Shown here one piece after another: positions 1-8,446 of a DNA stretch of 64,000 nt. The stretch's first letter is position 1, and each line of letters begins with the position of its first letter. This stretch comes from DASSCW01 sp036556325. Lineage in GTDB: Bacteria > Chloroflexota > Limnocylindria > QHBO01. The notes below the pieces were generated by a model. That model saw only the letters and a list, made by a program, of their open reading frames with translations. It made no database searches and was not told where the DNA came from. Location of the stretch: NCBI GenBank assembly GCA_036556325.1, contig DATBJR010000048.1, positions 1-64,000 of the forward strand, in the 5' to 3' direction. The position numbers and the translations under genes were made by a program.

Positions 1-32
1 CCGAGCAGAACGGCCAGGATCGAGCGGTTCAC
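1..32 (-). CDS. Possible 5' end of a truncated gene (signal-peptide-like start)
   Basis: Reading leftwards from a GTG at 32 gives VNRSILAVLL before the window edge. A positively charged start followed by hydrophobic residues looks like the beginning of a signal peptide or membrane segment. The GTG lies 13 bases after the stop of the upstream protease gene on the same strand, so it would be the next gene of that transcript. Only ten codons are visible, so this is an inference from spacing and composition; no function can be given. Confidence 0.3.
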   Translation of the reverse strand, partial: MNRSILAVLL

Positions 33-45
33 CGAGTGACTGCCC

Positions 46-2049
46 TCACGCCGGCAGCGGAGCAGCCGGCCGCCGACGTCGCGGGCGGACGAGCCACAGC
101 CAGATGCCGTCCACCAGCAGGACGCCGCCACCCGCGGCGGCCACGCGCAGCCGCCCAGCGTCCGCCGCGCCCTGGACCGAGGCGACCAGCTCGGCCGCCT
201 GCCGGTCGGCAGCGGCCAGGTCCCCGTCCTCGAACCGGGCGCGGGCCGCGGCAAGCTGGCCATGTGGATCGTTGCCCAGCAGGCCGATGGTCTCCAGCAG
301 GCTATCACCGGCCCCGAGATGGCCGGCCGCCGTCTCCAGCTCACGAATGGTCCGCCGCTCGGCGTCGGCCTCGGCGGCCGCCGCCTGCATCCCGCCGTCG
401 CCCTCGAACGTGGCTTGCAGCGTCGGCGGCGCGCTGAGGTCCAGGGAACGCGCGGCCGCGGCGATGGCGCCGCGCTGGTGCAGCACGGAGGTGGCCGCTT
501 CCAATGCCGCTCGGGCATCGTCGAACTGCCACAGCCCCATCTCGTGCCGGATCGACGCCGGCAGCTCCCAGTCGCCGGCGGCTGCCACCACCTGCGCGTA
601 GCGCTGCCGGGCCGACTCGCGCTCGGCCAGCAGCGGGAGCTGCTGGTCGTCCACGATCCAGCGCCGCCAGAGGTCGCTGTAGTCGTCGCCGCTGCGCTCC
701 TCCAGCAGGTCCAGCAGCCGCTGCCAGCCCTCGACGTCGAAGGCCACGTGTGCCGGCGCTGGTGGGGCGTGGTGGATCGGCAGGTAGGCCTCCTGGTCGG
801 CGTCGGCGGCCTCCCAGACGAGCCGCAGGTCGGCGTTGCCGGCTCGCGCCGCGATCTCACGGGCGACTTCGTACGTCGCCGCGTAGGCGAAATCCTCAAC
901 CTCGAGCGACTCGACCCCGATCGCCCCCCAGTCGTTCAGCGGGATCTTCGAGCGCAGCATCGTGTCGGTCAGCACCGGGGTGCGGCCGTGGGCGCCGAGG
1001 TGGGCGACGGCCCGGGCGGCGTAGTACTCGGCCCAGGCCTCGCCGATCCATCGATCCTTGAAGAGGGTGGCGTTGAACCAGATGTGGGCGGCCTCGTGGA
1101 GCGTGACGACCGCATCGGCGTCGTAACGGATCTGGATGAGGCTGACGTCCGGGTCGTAGATCCCGGCGTACTCGCCCAGCCGCGAGGTTGCCGCTTCCTC
1201 GACGGTCAGCGACCTGGGCTCCTGGCCGGGATAGTCGAACCCGATGAGCTTGCCGAGCACCGGCAGGCCGCGACGCATCAGGTTGGTGACGCGCCGCCCC
1301 CAGGACGGATCGTCATCCCAGCTGCGCACCAGCACGGAGGTGCTGACGCCGTTGACGTCCACGCGCGTGCTCGTGTTGGCGAAGGCGCCGGGCCGATCGG
1401 CGGTGACGTAGGCGAAGAAGCGCACCGGATCGCTGGGGCTGGCGCTGAGCCGGATGCCGCCCCCGGCGGCATGGCCCTGCTGCATCGGCTCGCCCTGGAC
1501 GTCCGGGGTGTAGCCATCGGGCAGGTCGACGCTGACGCTGCTGCCTGACTCGCCCTCGGTGCCGAAGGCCCATACCGGGAAGGCGGCCAGGCTGGAGCCG
1601 ATGCGCAGGTCGCGCGTGCCTTTGCCGCCCGCGTCGACCAGGTCGAACCGCACCGTGTAGGCGTAGCTTTGGCGGTAGAAGATCCCGCGGCCGAAGCTGA
1701 CGCTGATGACCGAGAAATCGTCCTCGCGCCGGCTGACGGAGGCGCCGATGCCCTGGCCTCCGGACGTCGCACTCACGTTGGCGGCGCCGGGCTGCACCGC
1801 GAAGTTGACGCCGGTGTAGTACGTCTGACCCGCGGTAGTGTCTGGCTCGAGCGAGGTCGCCACCGCGTCGACGGTGACGTGGACGACGTGCGCCGCGGGC
1901 TCGACCACGTAGCGCGTCTGGGCCACGACCACCAGCCCACCGCGTGCCGCCGCCGCGGGTGGTGGCGAGGCGCACAGCAGCAGCAGGATGACGGGCAGTG
2001 CTGCTGCCAGGCGGCTCAACCGGGAGGTGGCGCGTGGACGGGCGGGCAT
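46..2049 (-). CDS. Secreted, membrane-anchored M1-like (gluzincin) metallopeptidase
   Basis: A 667-residue protein with an N-terminal signal peptide (hydrophobic run around residues 16-33), a long beta-rich N-terminal half, and a zinc-protease site. HEAAH at residues 318-322 is followed after 18 residues by the Glu of WAEYY (E341), the HExxH-x18-E spacing of M1-family gluzincins. A hydrophobic segment followed by an arginine-rich tail (VRPRRRRP) at the extreme C terminus suggests a membrane anchor with the catalytic part outside the cell. The usual M1 GAMEN motif is not obvious, so it may belong to a basal or divergent M1-like group. The ATG start has a CATACT hexamer 8 bases upstream and no Shine-Dalgarno, consistent with a leaderless message. 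Substrate unknown. Confidence 0.75.
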   Translation of the reverse strand: MPARPRATSRLSRLAAALPVILLLLCASPPPAAAARGGLVVVAQTRYVVEPAAHVVHVTVDAVATSLEPDTTAGQTYYTGVNFAVQPGAANVSATSGGQGIGASVSRREDDFSVISVSFGRGIFYRQSYAYTVRFDLVDAGGKGTRDLRIGSSLAAFPVWAFGTEGESGSSVSVDLPDGYTPDVQGEPMQQGHAAGGGIRLSASPSDPVRFFAYVTADRPGAFANTSTRVDVNGVSTSVLVRSWDDDPSWGRRVTNLMRRGLPVLGKLIGFDYPGQEPRSLTVEEAATSRLGEYAGIYDPDVSLIQIRYDADAVVTLHEAAHIWFNATLFKDRWIGEAWAEYYAARAVAHLGAHGRTPVLTDTMLRSKIPLNDWGAIGVESLEVEDFAYAATYEVAREIAARAGNADLRLVWEAADADQEAYLPIHHAPPAPAHVAFDVEGWQRLLDLLEERSGDDYSDLWRRWIVDDQQLPLLAERESARQRYAQVVAAAGDWELPASIRHEMGLWQFDDARAALEAATSVLHQRGAIAAAARSLDLSAPPTLQATFEGDGGMQAAAAEADAERRTIRELETAAGHLGAGDSLLETIGLLGNDPHGQLAAARARFEDGDLAAADRQAAELVASVQGAADAGRLRVAAAGGGVLLVDGIWLWLVRPRRRRPAAPLPA

Positions 2050-2057
2050 TGGACCGC

Positions 2058-2063
2058 AGTATG
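2058..2063 (-). promoter_or_regulatory. Putative -10 box of the metallopeptidase gene
   Basis: CATACT on the minus strand, 8 bases before the ATG at 2049, sits just after the thioredoxin terminator. Its position suggests a leaderless transcript. Inference from spacing only; no clear -35 is seen. Confidence 0.4.
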
Positions 2064-2076
2064 CCGGACAGCAAAA

Positions 2077-2103
2077 CGCCCGCTCCGGGCGGCGGAGCGG
2101 GCG
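2077..2103 (-). terminator. Rho-independent terminator after thioredoxin
   Basis: A perfect 11-bp stem (CGCCCGCTCCG / CGGAGCGGGCG) with a 5-base GGCGG loop is followed on the minus strand by TTTT. It lies 22 bases beyond the thioredoxin stop and separates that operon from the protease gene. Confidence 0.8.
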
Positions 2104-2124
2104 TGGTGGGGTGAGCCGCCGGGA

Positions 2125-2463
2125 TCAGGCGCTCTGTGCCAGGGCGTCCAGGCCGAAGGCCTGCTCCAGCTGCTCGGCCGGCCGGAATCCGACTGCCGCG
2201 CGGGGCGGCTGCCCCGGGGCGAAGTAGGCCACGGTGGGGATGCTCATGATCCCGTAGTGCATGGCGGTGTGCGGGTTCGCGTCCACGTCGAGCTTCATGA
2301 CCTCGACGCTGCCGGCGTACTTCTCGGCGAGCTTGTCGATCTCGGGCGCCACCAGGCGACACGGACCGCACCAGGCGGCCCAGAAATCGACGATGACCGG
2401 CTTCTCGTTGTTGAGCACCAGCTCCTCGAAGTTGGCGTCGGTCACTTCGCGTGCGTTCGACAT
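2125..2463 (-). CDS. trxA: Thioredoxin
   Basis: A 112-residue single-domain thioredoxin, the usual length. It has FWAAWCGPC with the redox cysteines at C32 and C35 and the cis-proline loop MSIPTVAYF. It reduces protein disulfides in the cytoplasm with electrons from thioredoxin reductase, which is not in this window. AAGGA lies about 13 bases before the ATG. The gene follows an ArsR-type regulator by 32 bases on the same strand, so the two probably form one transcript ending at the hairpin at 2077-2103. The ArsR linkage suggests redox or thiol-stress control (inference). Confidence 0.95.
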   Translation of the reverse strand: MSNAREVTDANFEELVLNNEKPVIVDFWAAWCGPCRLVAPEIDKLAEKYAGSVEVMKLDVDANPHTAMHYGIMSIPTVAYFAPGQPPRAAVGFRPAEQLEQAFGLDALAQSA

Positions 2464-2495
2464 GGGTTCTGAATGGTTCCTTTCTGTGCGCCGAC

Positions 2496-2789
2496 CTAGC
2501 GGGCGACCTTCTGCAACAGCCGATAGACCTCGAGGACGCCTGGATCCGCGAGCCGATAGAACACGGTGTTGCCCTCACGCCGGCTGGCCACGATGCCCGC
2601 ACTGCGCAGCACCGCGAGGTGCTGGCTCATGTTGGGGACCTGGCAGCCGACATCGCGCGACAGCTCGCTGACCGATCGTTCCCCGTCGGCCAGCCGCTCC
2701 ACGACGCAGAGCCGTTTGGCGTCGGCCAGTGCCCTGGCCACGGCCGCACTGCGATCGCGCATCGTGTCAGTGTCGAGGACCGCTTCCAT
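2496..2789 (-). CDS. ArsR/SmtB-family transcriptional regulator
   Basis: A small winged-helix protein of 97 residues (103 if the upstream in-frame ATG at 2807 is used). The helix-turn-helix reads SVSELSRDVGCQVPNMSQHL, followed by a wing with REGNTVFYRLADP, typical of ArsR repressors. No ELCVCDL metal site is present. Two cysteines, C28 (KRLCVV) and C49 (DVGCQV, in the recognition region), could form a thiol switch. I prefer the ATG at 2789 because CACAAT lies 8 bases upstream and overlaps the 2807 codon, as in other leaderless genes here. It heads an operon with thioredoxin, consistent with an autoregulated redox sensor. The ligand is unknown. Confidence 0.85.
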   Translation of the reverse strand: MEAVLDTDTMRDRSAAVARALADAKRLCVVERLADGERSVSELSRDVGCQVPNMSQHLAVLRSAGIVASRREGNTVFYRLADPGVLEVYRLLQKVAR

Positions 2790-2797
2790 CGAGGTCC

Positions 2798-2826
2798 ATT
2801 GTGTCACTGGTTGCGCAAGTACGCAA
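2798..2826 (-). promoter_or_regulatory. Putative promoter of arsR-trxA
   Basis: TTGCGT (2826-2821), a 17-base spacer and CACAAT (2803-2798) on the minus strand. The expected transcription start lies within a few bases of the ATG at 2789. The tandem GCAAGTAC repeats overlap the -35 element. Confidence 0.45.
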
Positions 2827-2830
2827 GTAC
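2815..2830. repeat. Tandem 8-bp direct repeat, candidate operator
   Basis: GCAAGTAC occurs twice head to tail (2815-2822 and 2823-2830) over the presumed -35 region of the ArsR gene. It is a plausible autoregulatory site. ArsR operators are usually inverted repeats, so the assignment is weak. Confidence 0.35.
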
Positions 2831-2907
2831 CCGGTCCGCCAACATTGGCCGGAGGACGGCCGCTTTGCGACAGGCTAGGTGTCGCGCGCCACGCTCAGGA
2901 TCGACGC

Positions 2908-3066
2908 ATGAGCATTCAGATGACCTGTCCCTGGTGCATGGACGAAGCGGAGTTCGTGGTGGACGAGGCCGACGAGGAGCTCGTCTGTGGCTCGTGCGCC
3001 ACCCACACGGCGTTCGCGCCCGACCCGGCCGTTACCTACGACCTGTTGTACGCAGCGGCCGCCTGA
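2908..3066 (+). CDS. Small two-CxxC (zinc-ribbon-like) protein
   Basis: A 52-residue acidic protein with CPWC near residue 7 and CGSC near residue 27, separated by a short acidic stretch. This is the arrangement of a small zinc ribbon. AGGA sits 8 bases before the ATG, and a strong bidirectional hairpin follows the stop. It is transcribed away from the ArsR-thioredoxin pair. I do not recognise a named family. The cysteines could bind zinc or take part in thiol chemistry, and the neighbourhood favours a redox link (inference). Confidence 0.65.
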   Translation: MSIQMTCPWCMDEAEFVVDEADEELVCGSCATHTAFAPDPAVTYDLLYAAAA

Positions 3067-3114
3067 ATCGCCACGACGGCCACGGCGCTCCCCGCGTGGG
3101 CCGGCGTGCGAACG

Positions 3115-3146
3115 AATGGCCCGCCGGTCTCGCCCGGCGGGCCATT
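3115..3146. terminator. Bidirectional terminator between convergent genes
   Basis: A perfect 13-bp stem (AATGGCCCGCCGG / CCGGCGGGCCATT) with a 6-base TCTCGC loop lies between the convergent genes ending at 3066 and 3160. AATGG/CCATT at the stem ends gives short T/A runs in both directions. Confidence 0.75.
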
Positions 3147-3159
3147 CCTGTGGCACGGG

Positions 3160-3711
3160 TCAGATCCCAGCCGCACCCATCCTGGCGCGCCGCCAGGCGA
3201 CCATGCCGAAGGCCCCGGCGATGACGGCCAGCGCGCCAAGGAAGCCGATCGCGGCCAGCAGGGCGGGCTGCAGGCCAACGGTCGTGCCAGCTGTCGCTGC
3301 GGCCCCCCGCCCCTGACCACCGACGCTGATCGGATTGAAGTTCACCGGGACGACCTCGAGGTCGTGGCGGATCTCCAGCGCCCAGCTGCCTGCCGCCGGC
3401 ACGGTGAGCTCCGCGGTCCAGTGGCCGGTGGCACCGGACGGCACGGCGTCCGCGGTCACCCGCGCGCCGGATTCCGCATTGACGAGCTGGACCACCGGCT
3501 GGCCCCAGTCGACCGGCGTCACGCCGTGCTGCAGCAGGGTGAAGCCCACCACCAGCGTTCCGCCCTCCCCCGGATCGGCTGGCTGCTGGTCGAGCGTCGC
3601 GCTGGCCCAGCCGCCGGCGAGGGCGGTCGAGGCGATGAGCAGGGTCAGGGTTGCGGCGGCCGCCAGCGCGGCGAGCGCGCGGTGCCTTGCGGTGCGTGCC
3701 ATCGGCTCCAC
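3160..3711 (-). CDS. Secreted/membrane-anchored YtkA- or FixH-like protein
   Basis: A 183-residue protein with an Ala-rich signal peptide (about residues 10-32, ending TALAGGWA). The extracytoplasmic part is an Ig-like beta domain (VGFTLLQHGVTPVDW, GHWTAELTVPAAGSWALEI), followed by one C-terminal transmembrane helix and a short basic tail. The beta pattern resembles YtkA-like/FixH-like domains found near copper or redox membrane proteins, but no such neighbours are present. It follows the S9 peptidase gene on the same strand by 25 bases. An in-frame ATG at 3702, three codons in, is an alternative start. Function not determined. Confidence 0.6.
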   Translation of the reverse strand: MEPMARTARHRALAALAAAATLTLLIASTALAGGWASATLDQQPADPGEGGTLVVGFTLLQHGVTPVDWGQPVVQLVNAESGARVTADAVPSGATGHWTAELTVPAAGSWALEIRHDLEVVPVNFNPISVGGQGRGAAATAGTTVGLQPALLAAIGFLGALAVIAGAFGMVAWRRARMGAAGI

Positions 3712-3736
3712 TCCATGCGGGGGTTGTGTGCCGTGA

Positions 3737-5932
3737 TTACCCCGCCTGCGCCGGCCTGGTTCCCGGCCCGGCTGCCAGCTCGTCGGGCAGTGGCACGCCG
3801 AGGTGCGTGAGGAGATGGGCGACCGTTCGCGCGTCCCTGGTACGGAGCCCGTCCGGCGTCCTCGGGCGGTGCCGGTCGGCGGGCAGGATGACGAGCTCGA
3901 CCTGACGACCGGCCGCCTGCAGCGCCGCCGTCAGCCGAATCGAGTGGCGCAGGTGGACGTTCTCGTCGATCGCCCCGTGGATGAGGAGCAGTGACTCCGG
4001 CAGCTCCGCGGCGCGCGGCAACGGGCTCGACCGCTCGTAGGCGGCTGGGTCGGTGTTCGGATCACCGAGGTAGCGCTCGGTGTAGGCGGTGTCGTAGCCC
4101 GCCTGGTCGGTGACCGGTGCCACCGCGACGCCGGCGCCGAAGACCTCCGGGTGCTGGATGAGGCACATGAGGGTCATGAAGCCGCCGTAGCTCGTGCCGG
4201 TGATCGCCACGTGTCCGGCGTCGATCTCCCCGGCATCGGCCAGCTGGCGTACCGCGGCGACCTGGTCGGCGACTTCGACCGAGCCCAGGTGGCCGGCGAT
4301 CGCGCCCTCGAAGGCGAGCCCCCGACCAGCGGCCCCACGATTGTCGACGACGAGCACCGCCACGCCGCACTGGGCGAGGTACTGGCGCAGTCCCTCCTGG
4401 CTGACGTACCACGACCGGGTCACGTACTGGAAATGCGGACCGCCGTACACCCAGACGACGCACGGCGGCGGCGTGGCCGCGGGCTGGGCGGGACGATAGA
4501 GCGCCGCGTCCAGCCGGGTTGAACCGTCGCCCGCCACGAGCCGGAACAGGCTCGGGGCGCGAATGCCAAGTGATTCGGCGGTTTCGCTGGCGCGGTGCAC
4601 GACGACGACGGCATCGCCATCCCGGTGCCGGAGGACCACCTCCGGGGAGCGTTCCGCGGTCGACCAGGTGTCCACCCAGCGCATGCCGTCATGGCTGACG
4701 ACGACCTCGTGCCACCCTGCTTCGGCGCTGAGCCGCGCCGGCCGGGTGATCGGCTCAGCCGCATGCAGCGAAACGGCATACAGGTGCCGCTCGACCGCCC
4801 CGTCCAGCGTGCCGATGAAGAGCACCTCGCCGCGCCGCTCGTCGACATGCACGACCTGCGTGACCATCCATTCGCCGGCGGTGAGGACCGGCCCGGCGCC
4901 GCCATCGGCCGCGCGAAGCTCGAGGTGCCGGAAGCCGCTGCGCTCCGTGGTACGCAGGATGCGGCCGTCGCGGAGGAGGCGGGTGTCGTGGTCGAGGTTG
5001 ATCCACGGGCTGGCAGCCTCCGTCCACAGCTCCCGCGCCTGGCCCGATGGAGTGACGCGCAGCCAGCGCAGCGTTCGCTGGTCCCGTGGCAGAAGGGCCA
5101 CCAGCCAGCCACCGGACGGCTCCGCGACGACCCTCGCCAGGTAACCGTCGCCGATCTCCAGCGGAACGTCCACTCCGCCATCTCCGGCGCCGGCGGCGAC
5201 CACCCGCAGGCTGACCTGCGCGTTTGGTCCGCCGGCGAACGGGTACCGATGCTCCTCATGCTCGGGTCGCGGAGCGCCGAGGTGGGCGATCACGAATGGC
5301 GGCACGTGGCGCTCGTCGACGTGGGTGTACGCGAGCGCGGAGCCGTCGCGGTTCCACCACATGCCGTCGAAGCGATCCAGCTCCTCGGCGGCCGCGTAGT
5401 CGGCGAGGCCGTTGAAGATGCCCGGCGCGGCGTCCCGGCTCAGGCGTCGCGGCTGGCTGCCGTCCAACGGCGTCATCCACACGTCGCCGTCCGCGACGTA
5501 CGCGACCCGGCCGCCGTCGGGGGCAATCGTTGCAGCGGACACGCCGTGGATGCCCGGCAGGGCCTGGGCCGCCGCGCCATCGAGCGAGACGAGGAGCTCG
5601 CCGCCGAGGGGGACGACGATCGTCGGTCGGGCAGCCCCGTCGGCCCAGGCGTAGTCGGTGACGCCCAGCTCGCTGGTCCGGGTGCGCTCCCGGCGCAGCT
5701 GCTCTTCCAGTGAGAGCGAGGCCTCCTCCTCGGTCTCGGGCAGCGGGCTGGCGATGACCCGCCGCTCGTCGGTGGCCAGGTCGTGCCACCACAGCGAGCG
5801 GACCAGCGTGCCCTCCGCGCTGTGGAGGTAGGTCAGCGTGCCGCCGTCGGGGCTGAACCGGATGGAGCCGGGGACCGCGGTGCCGGGGTAGGGAAGGTGC
5901 GAGATGTCGGCGAGCGTCAGGCGACGTGCCAC
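3737..5932 (-). CDS. S9 family prolyl oligopeptidase / dipeptidyl peptidase IV-like
   Basis: A 731-residue two-domain serine peptidase. The N-terminal half is a DPP IV-type beta-propeller (repeated strands such as IRFSPDGGTLTYL and IAPDGGRVAYVADGDVW). The C-terminal alpha/beta hydrolase carries the nucleophile in GTSYGGF (S581), the acid in HGAIDENV (D656) and the histidine in ADRHRP (H688), in that order and with normal spacing. It would cleave short peptides, probably after proline. No signal peptide is seen, so it is likely cytoplasmic. I chose the GTG at 5932 because it follows the cyclophilin stop by 7 bases; longer reading frames run into that gene. It is probably co-transcribed with the cyclophilin. 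Confidence 0.9.
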   Translation of the reverse strand: MARRLTLADISHLPYPGTAVPGSIRFSPDGGTLTYLHSAEGTLVRSLWWHDLATDERRVIASPLPETEEEASLSLEEQLRRERTRTSELGVTDYAWADGAARPTIVVPLGGELLVSLDGAAAQALPGIHGVSAATIAPDGGRVAYVADGDVWMTPLDGSQPRRLSRDAAPGIFNGLADYAAAEELDRFDGMWWNRDGSALAYTHVDERHVPPFVIAHLGAPRPEHEEHRYPFAGGPNAQVSLRVVAAGAGDGGVDVPLEIGDGYLARVVAEPSGGWLVALLPRDQRTLRWLRVTPSGQARELWTEAASPWINLDHDTRLLRDGRILRTTERSGFRHLELRAADGGAGPVLTAGEWMVTQVVHVDERRGEVLFIGTLDGAVERHLYAVSLHAAEPITRPARLSAEAGWHEVVVSHDGMRWVDTWSTAERSPEVVLRHRDGDAVVVVHRASETAESLGIRAPSLFRLVAGDGSTRLDAALYRPAQPAATPPPCVVWVYGGPHFQYVTRSWYVSQEGLRQYLAQCGVAVLVVDNRGAAGRGLAFEGAIAGHLGSVEVADQVAAVRQLADAGEIDAGHVAITGTSYGGFMTLMCLIQHPEVFGAGVAVAPVTDQAGYDTAYTERYLGDPNTDPAAYERSSPLPRAAELPESLLLIHGAIDENVHLRHSIRLTAALQAAGRQVELVILPADRHRPRTPDGLRTRDARTVAHLLTHLGVPLPDELAAGPGTRPAQAG

Positions 5933-5939
5933 TGGCTCG

Positions 5940-6446
<507 letters not shown>

Positions 6447-6479
6447 CGGTTCTCCCGCGGTGTGGGTGTGGGAGGGCCG

Positions 6480-6485
6480 ATGCTA
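6480..6485 (-). promoter_or_regulatory. Putative -10 box of the cyclophilin-S9 operon
   Basis: TAGCAT on the minus strand would give a leader of roughly 25 bases containing the GGGAG ribosome site before the ATG at 6446. No convincing -35. Confidence 0.3.
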
Positions 6486-6499
6486 ACCGAGCCCCGCCG

Positions 6500-7123
6500 T
6501 CAGTGCTCGATGTCGAACACCAGGCGCGACGGGTCGTGCAGGCTCAGGAGCCGGACGCAGGCGTCGCCGGTCAGGCCGAAATACCAGGTGCTGACCGCCT
6601 CGAAGTCGCCGCCCTCGATGAGCTCGGCGAGCTTGGGAAAGCCCGGCGTGAAATCGGTCTTGGTCAGCACCGCGTTGCCCTTGAGGTCGACACGGCTGGC
6701 GTCGGGCATGACGAGCTGCCAGAAGGCACTGCCCTCAACGTCGAGCTCCCTGCCGCTGGCATCCTCGAGCAGCGGTGGGGTGGCCTCCTTCAGGGTGAAC
6801 GCGGGCACGCCGCTGGCGAACTCGAAGACCACCCGGTCGTAGCCCGCGTGGGTGCCGACTCGCACGTCGACGAGCTGAGCACGTTGCACGCTGGCCTTGC
6901 CCTTGACCGGGAAGTCGCAGCTGAAATCGCCGAGATCGGCGGTTGGCTGCGCCGTCGGCTGGCTGCTGCCCGACGCCACCGCCGAAGGCGTGGCGGGCGA
7001 GCTCGCCGAGGTGGCGGCCGTCGGCGTTCCAGCCGTCGCGGGCGCGACGCCCTGGCACGCGGCAAGGGCGATGACCAGGGTCGCGGTGGCGAGGCTGGAG
7101 ATGGTGCGGCGGGCGGTGTTCAC
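6500..7123 (-). CDS. Lipoprotein with AMIN-like domain
   Basis: A lipoprotein of about 207 residues. The N terminus is RR-hydrophobic-LAAC, a clear lipobox with the lipidated cysteine at residue 22. A low-complexity Ala/Thr/Ser/Pro linker and a beta-rich globular part follow (THAGYDRVVFEFASGVPAF, VLTKTDFTPGFPKLAEL, RLVFDIEH), resembling AMIN-like domains of secreted actinobacterial proteins. GTG at 7123 has GGAG nine bases before it. ATGs at 7138 and 7171 are in frame but lack a well-placed ribosome site. It lies just downstream of the ECF sigma gene on the same strand. Role unknown; probably cell-surface binding. Confidence 0.65.
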   Translation of the reverse strand: MNTARRTISSLATATLVIALAACQGVAPATAGTPTAATSASSPATPSAVASGSSQPTAQPTADLGDFSCDFPVKGKASVQRAQLVDVRVGTHAGYDRVVFEFASGVPAFTLKEATPPLLEDASGRELDVEGSAFWQLVMPDASRVDLKGNAVLTKTDFTPGFPKLAELIEGGDFEAVSTWYFGLTGDACVRLLSLHDPSRLVFDIEH

Positions 7124-7199
7124 GGGCGGCGGCTCCATGCGATTGGGGAGGGACCGCACTTGGCGCGGCATCCCCCTAACGCACCATCGAGGCCCGCTG

Positions 7200-8441
7200 T
7201 TACGCGGATGCGGCCGCGATGCGGTCCGTCAGCAGCCGCTGCTCGGCCGGATTGTCGGTGAGCTGCAGCGCGCGCCGATCCGCCTCGAGCGCTTCGGCGT
7301 TCCGGCCGAGCCGGCGCAACAGCTCTCCGCGCGCGGCATGGAACAGGTGATAGCCGTCCAACCGGTCGACCAGCGGCTCGACCGCCGCCAGGCCGGCCCG
7401 CGGCCCCTCGAGCTCCGCCACCGCCAGGGCGCGGTTCAAGGCCACGACCGGCGACGGGTGGATGGCATGCAGCCGGTCGTAGAGTGCAACGATCTCGGCC
7501 CAATCGGTGTCGGCATAGCGAGGCGCGGCGGCATGGACCGCGACGATGGCGGCCTGCAGCTGATATGGCCCCGCGCGGCCGATGCGCTGGGCACGCTCGA
7601 GCAGCCGCCGGGCGTCGGCGATCGTGGCGGCGTCCCACCCGCCACGATCCTGGTCCTTGAGCAGCACGATCGAGCCGTCGGCCGCGAAGCGGGCGCTTGC
7701 CCGCGCCAGGTGCAGCCGCATGAGGGCCAGCAGGCCCATTGGCTCAGGCTCGTCCGGCATCAGGCGCACGACGAGGGACGTGAGCCACTCTGCGTCGCCG
7801 GCCAGGTCCCGGCGCTCGGCGACGTCGCCGGCGGTGGCGAGATAGCCCTCGTTGAAGATCAGGTACAGCACCGACAGGATCTCGCCCAGCCGCGGCGGGA
7901 GCTCCGCGAGCTCTGGCACCCGGTACGGGATGGCGGCGTCGCGGATCTTGCGCTTCGCGCGCACGATGCGCTGCGCGATCGTGGCCTCTGGCACCAGGAA
8001 GGCGCGGGCCACGGATCGGGTGTCCAGCCCGCCGATCGTCCGCAGGGTGAGGGCCACCTGCGCCTCGCGGCTGAGGGCGGGGTGGCAGCAGGTGAAGATC
8101 AGCCGCAGTCGGTCGTCAGCCTCGAGCGGCCCACCGGTTGGAATCGGCCTGTCCATCTGCGTCGCCTCCGCCGTCAGCAGGGCCAGCCGTTCGCGGTAGC
8201 GCGCCTGTCGGCGCAGCCGGTCCACGGCGCGGCGCCGGGCCGTGGTCATCAGCCAGGCGCCGGGGTTGTCCGGAATGCCCGCTCGGGGCCAGTGCTCCAG
8301 GGCGGCAACGGCGGCGTCCTGGACGAGCTCCTCGGCCAGGTCCCAGTCGCCGATGATCCGGACCAGCGCGCCGGTGAGGCGGACGCGCTCCTCGCGGAGC
8401 ACGGCCTCGAGCGAGGCGTCGACGCCGGGCCGTTCCGCCAA
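7200..8441 (-). CDS. ECF42-type RNA polymerase sigma factor with C-terminal TPR-like domain
   Basis: A 413-residue protein, twice the length of a simple ECF factor. The N terminus has sigma region 2 (RIIGDWDLAEELVQDAAVAALEHWP, NPGAWLMTTARRRAVDRLR) and region 4 (LTLRTIGGLDTRSVARAFLVPEATIAQRIVRAKRKI). The long C-terminal part (from about residue 180) is helical with TPR-like repeats. This is the ECF42 arrangement, in which the extension replaces an anti-sigma factor. The start is TTG at 8441, five bases after the stop of the DGPF/YCII gene, so translation is probably coupled. The pairing with a DGPF protein is diagnostic of the group; its signal is generally unknown. Confidence 0.9.
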   Translation of the reverse strand: MAERPGVDASLEAVLREERVRLTGALVRIIGDWDLAEELVQDAAVAALEHWPRAGIPDNPGAWLMTTARRRAVDRLRRQARYRERLALLTAEATQMDRPIPTGGPLEADDRLRLIFTCCHPALSREAQVALTLRTIGGLDTRSVARAFLVPEATIAQRIVRAKRKIRDAAIPYRVPELAELPPRLGEILSVLYLIFNEGYLATAGDVAERRDLAGDAEWLTSLVVRLMPDEPEPMGLLALMRLHLARASARFAADGSIVLLKDQDRGGWDAATIADARRLLERAQRIGRAGPYQLQAAIVAVHAAAPRYADTDWAEIVALYDRLHAIHPSPVVALNRALAVAELEGPRAGLAAVEPLVDRLDGYHLFHAARGELLRRLGRNAEALEADRRALQLTDNPAEQRLLTDRIAAASA

Positions 8442-8446
8442 CGCGC

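Noticed and set aside
262..1548. Long open frame on the plus strand opposite the protease gene
   Set aside because: It lies wholly inside the metallopeptidase gene on the other strand, has no domain pattern, and such shadow frames are expected at this GC content.
1313..2602. Arg/Pro-rich minus-strand frame across the protease and thioredoxin genes
   Set aside because: It crosses a terminator and two recognised genes in another frame and has the Arg/Ala/Pro composition of a shifted frame.
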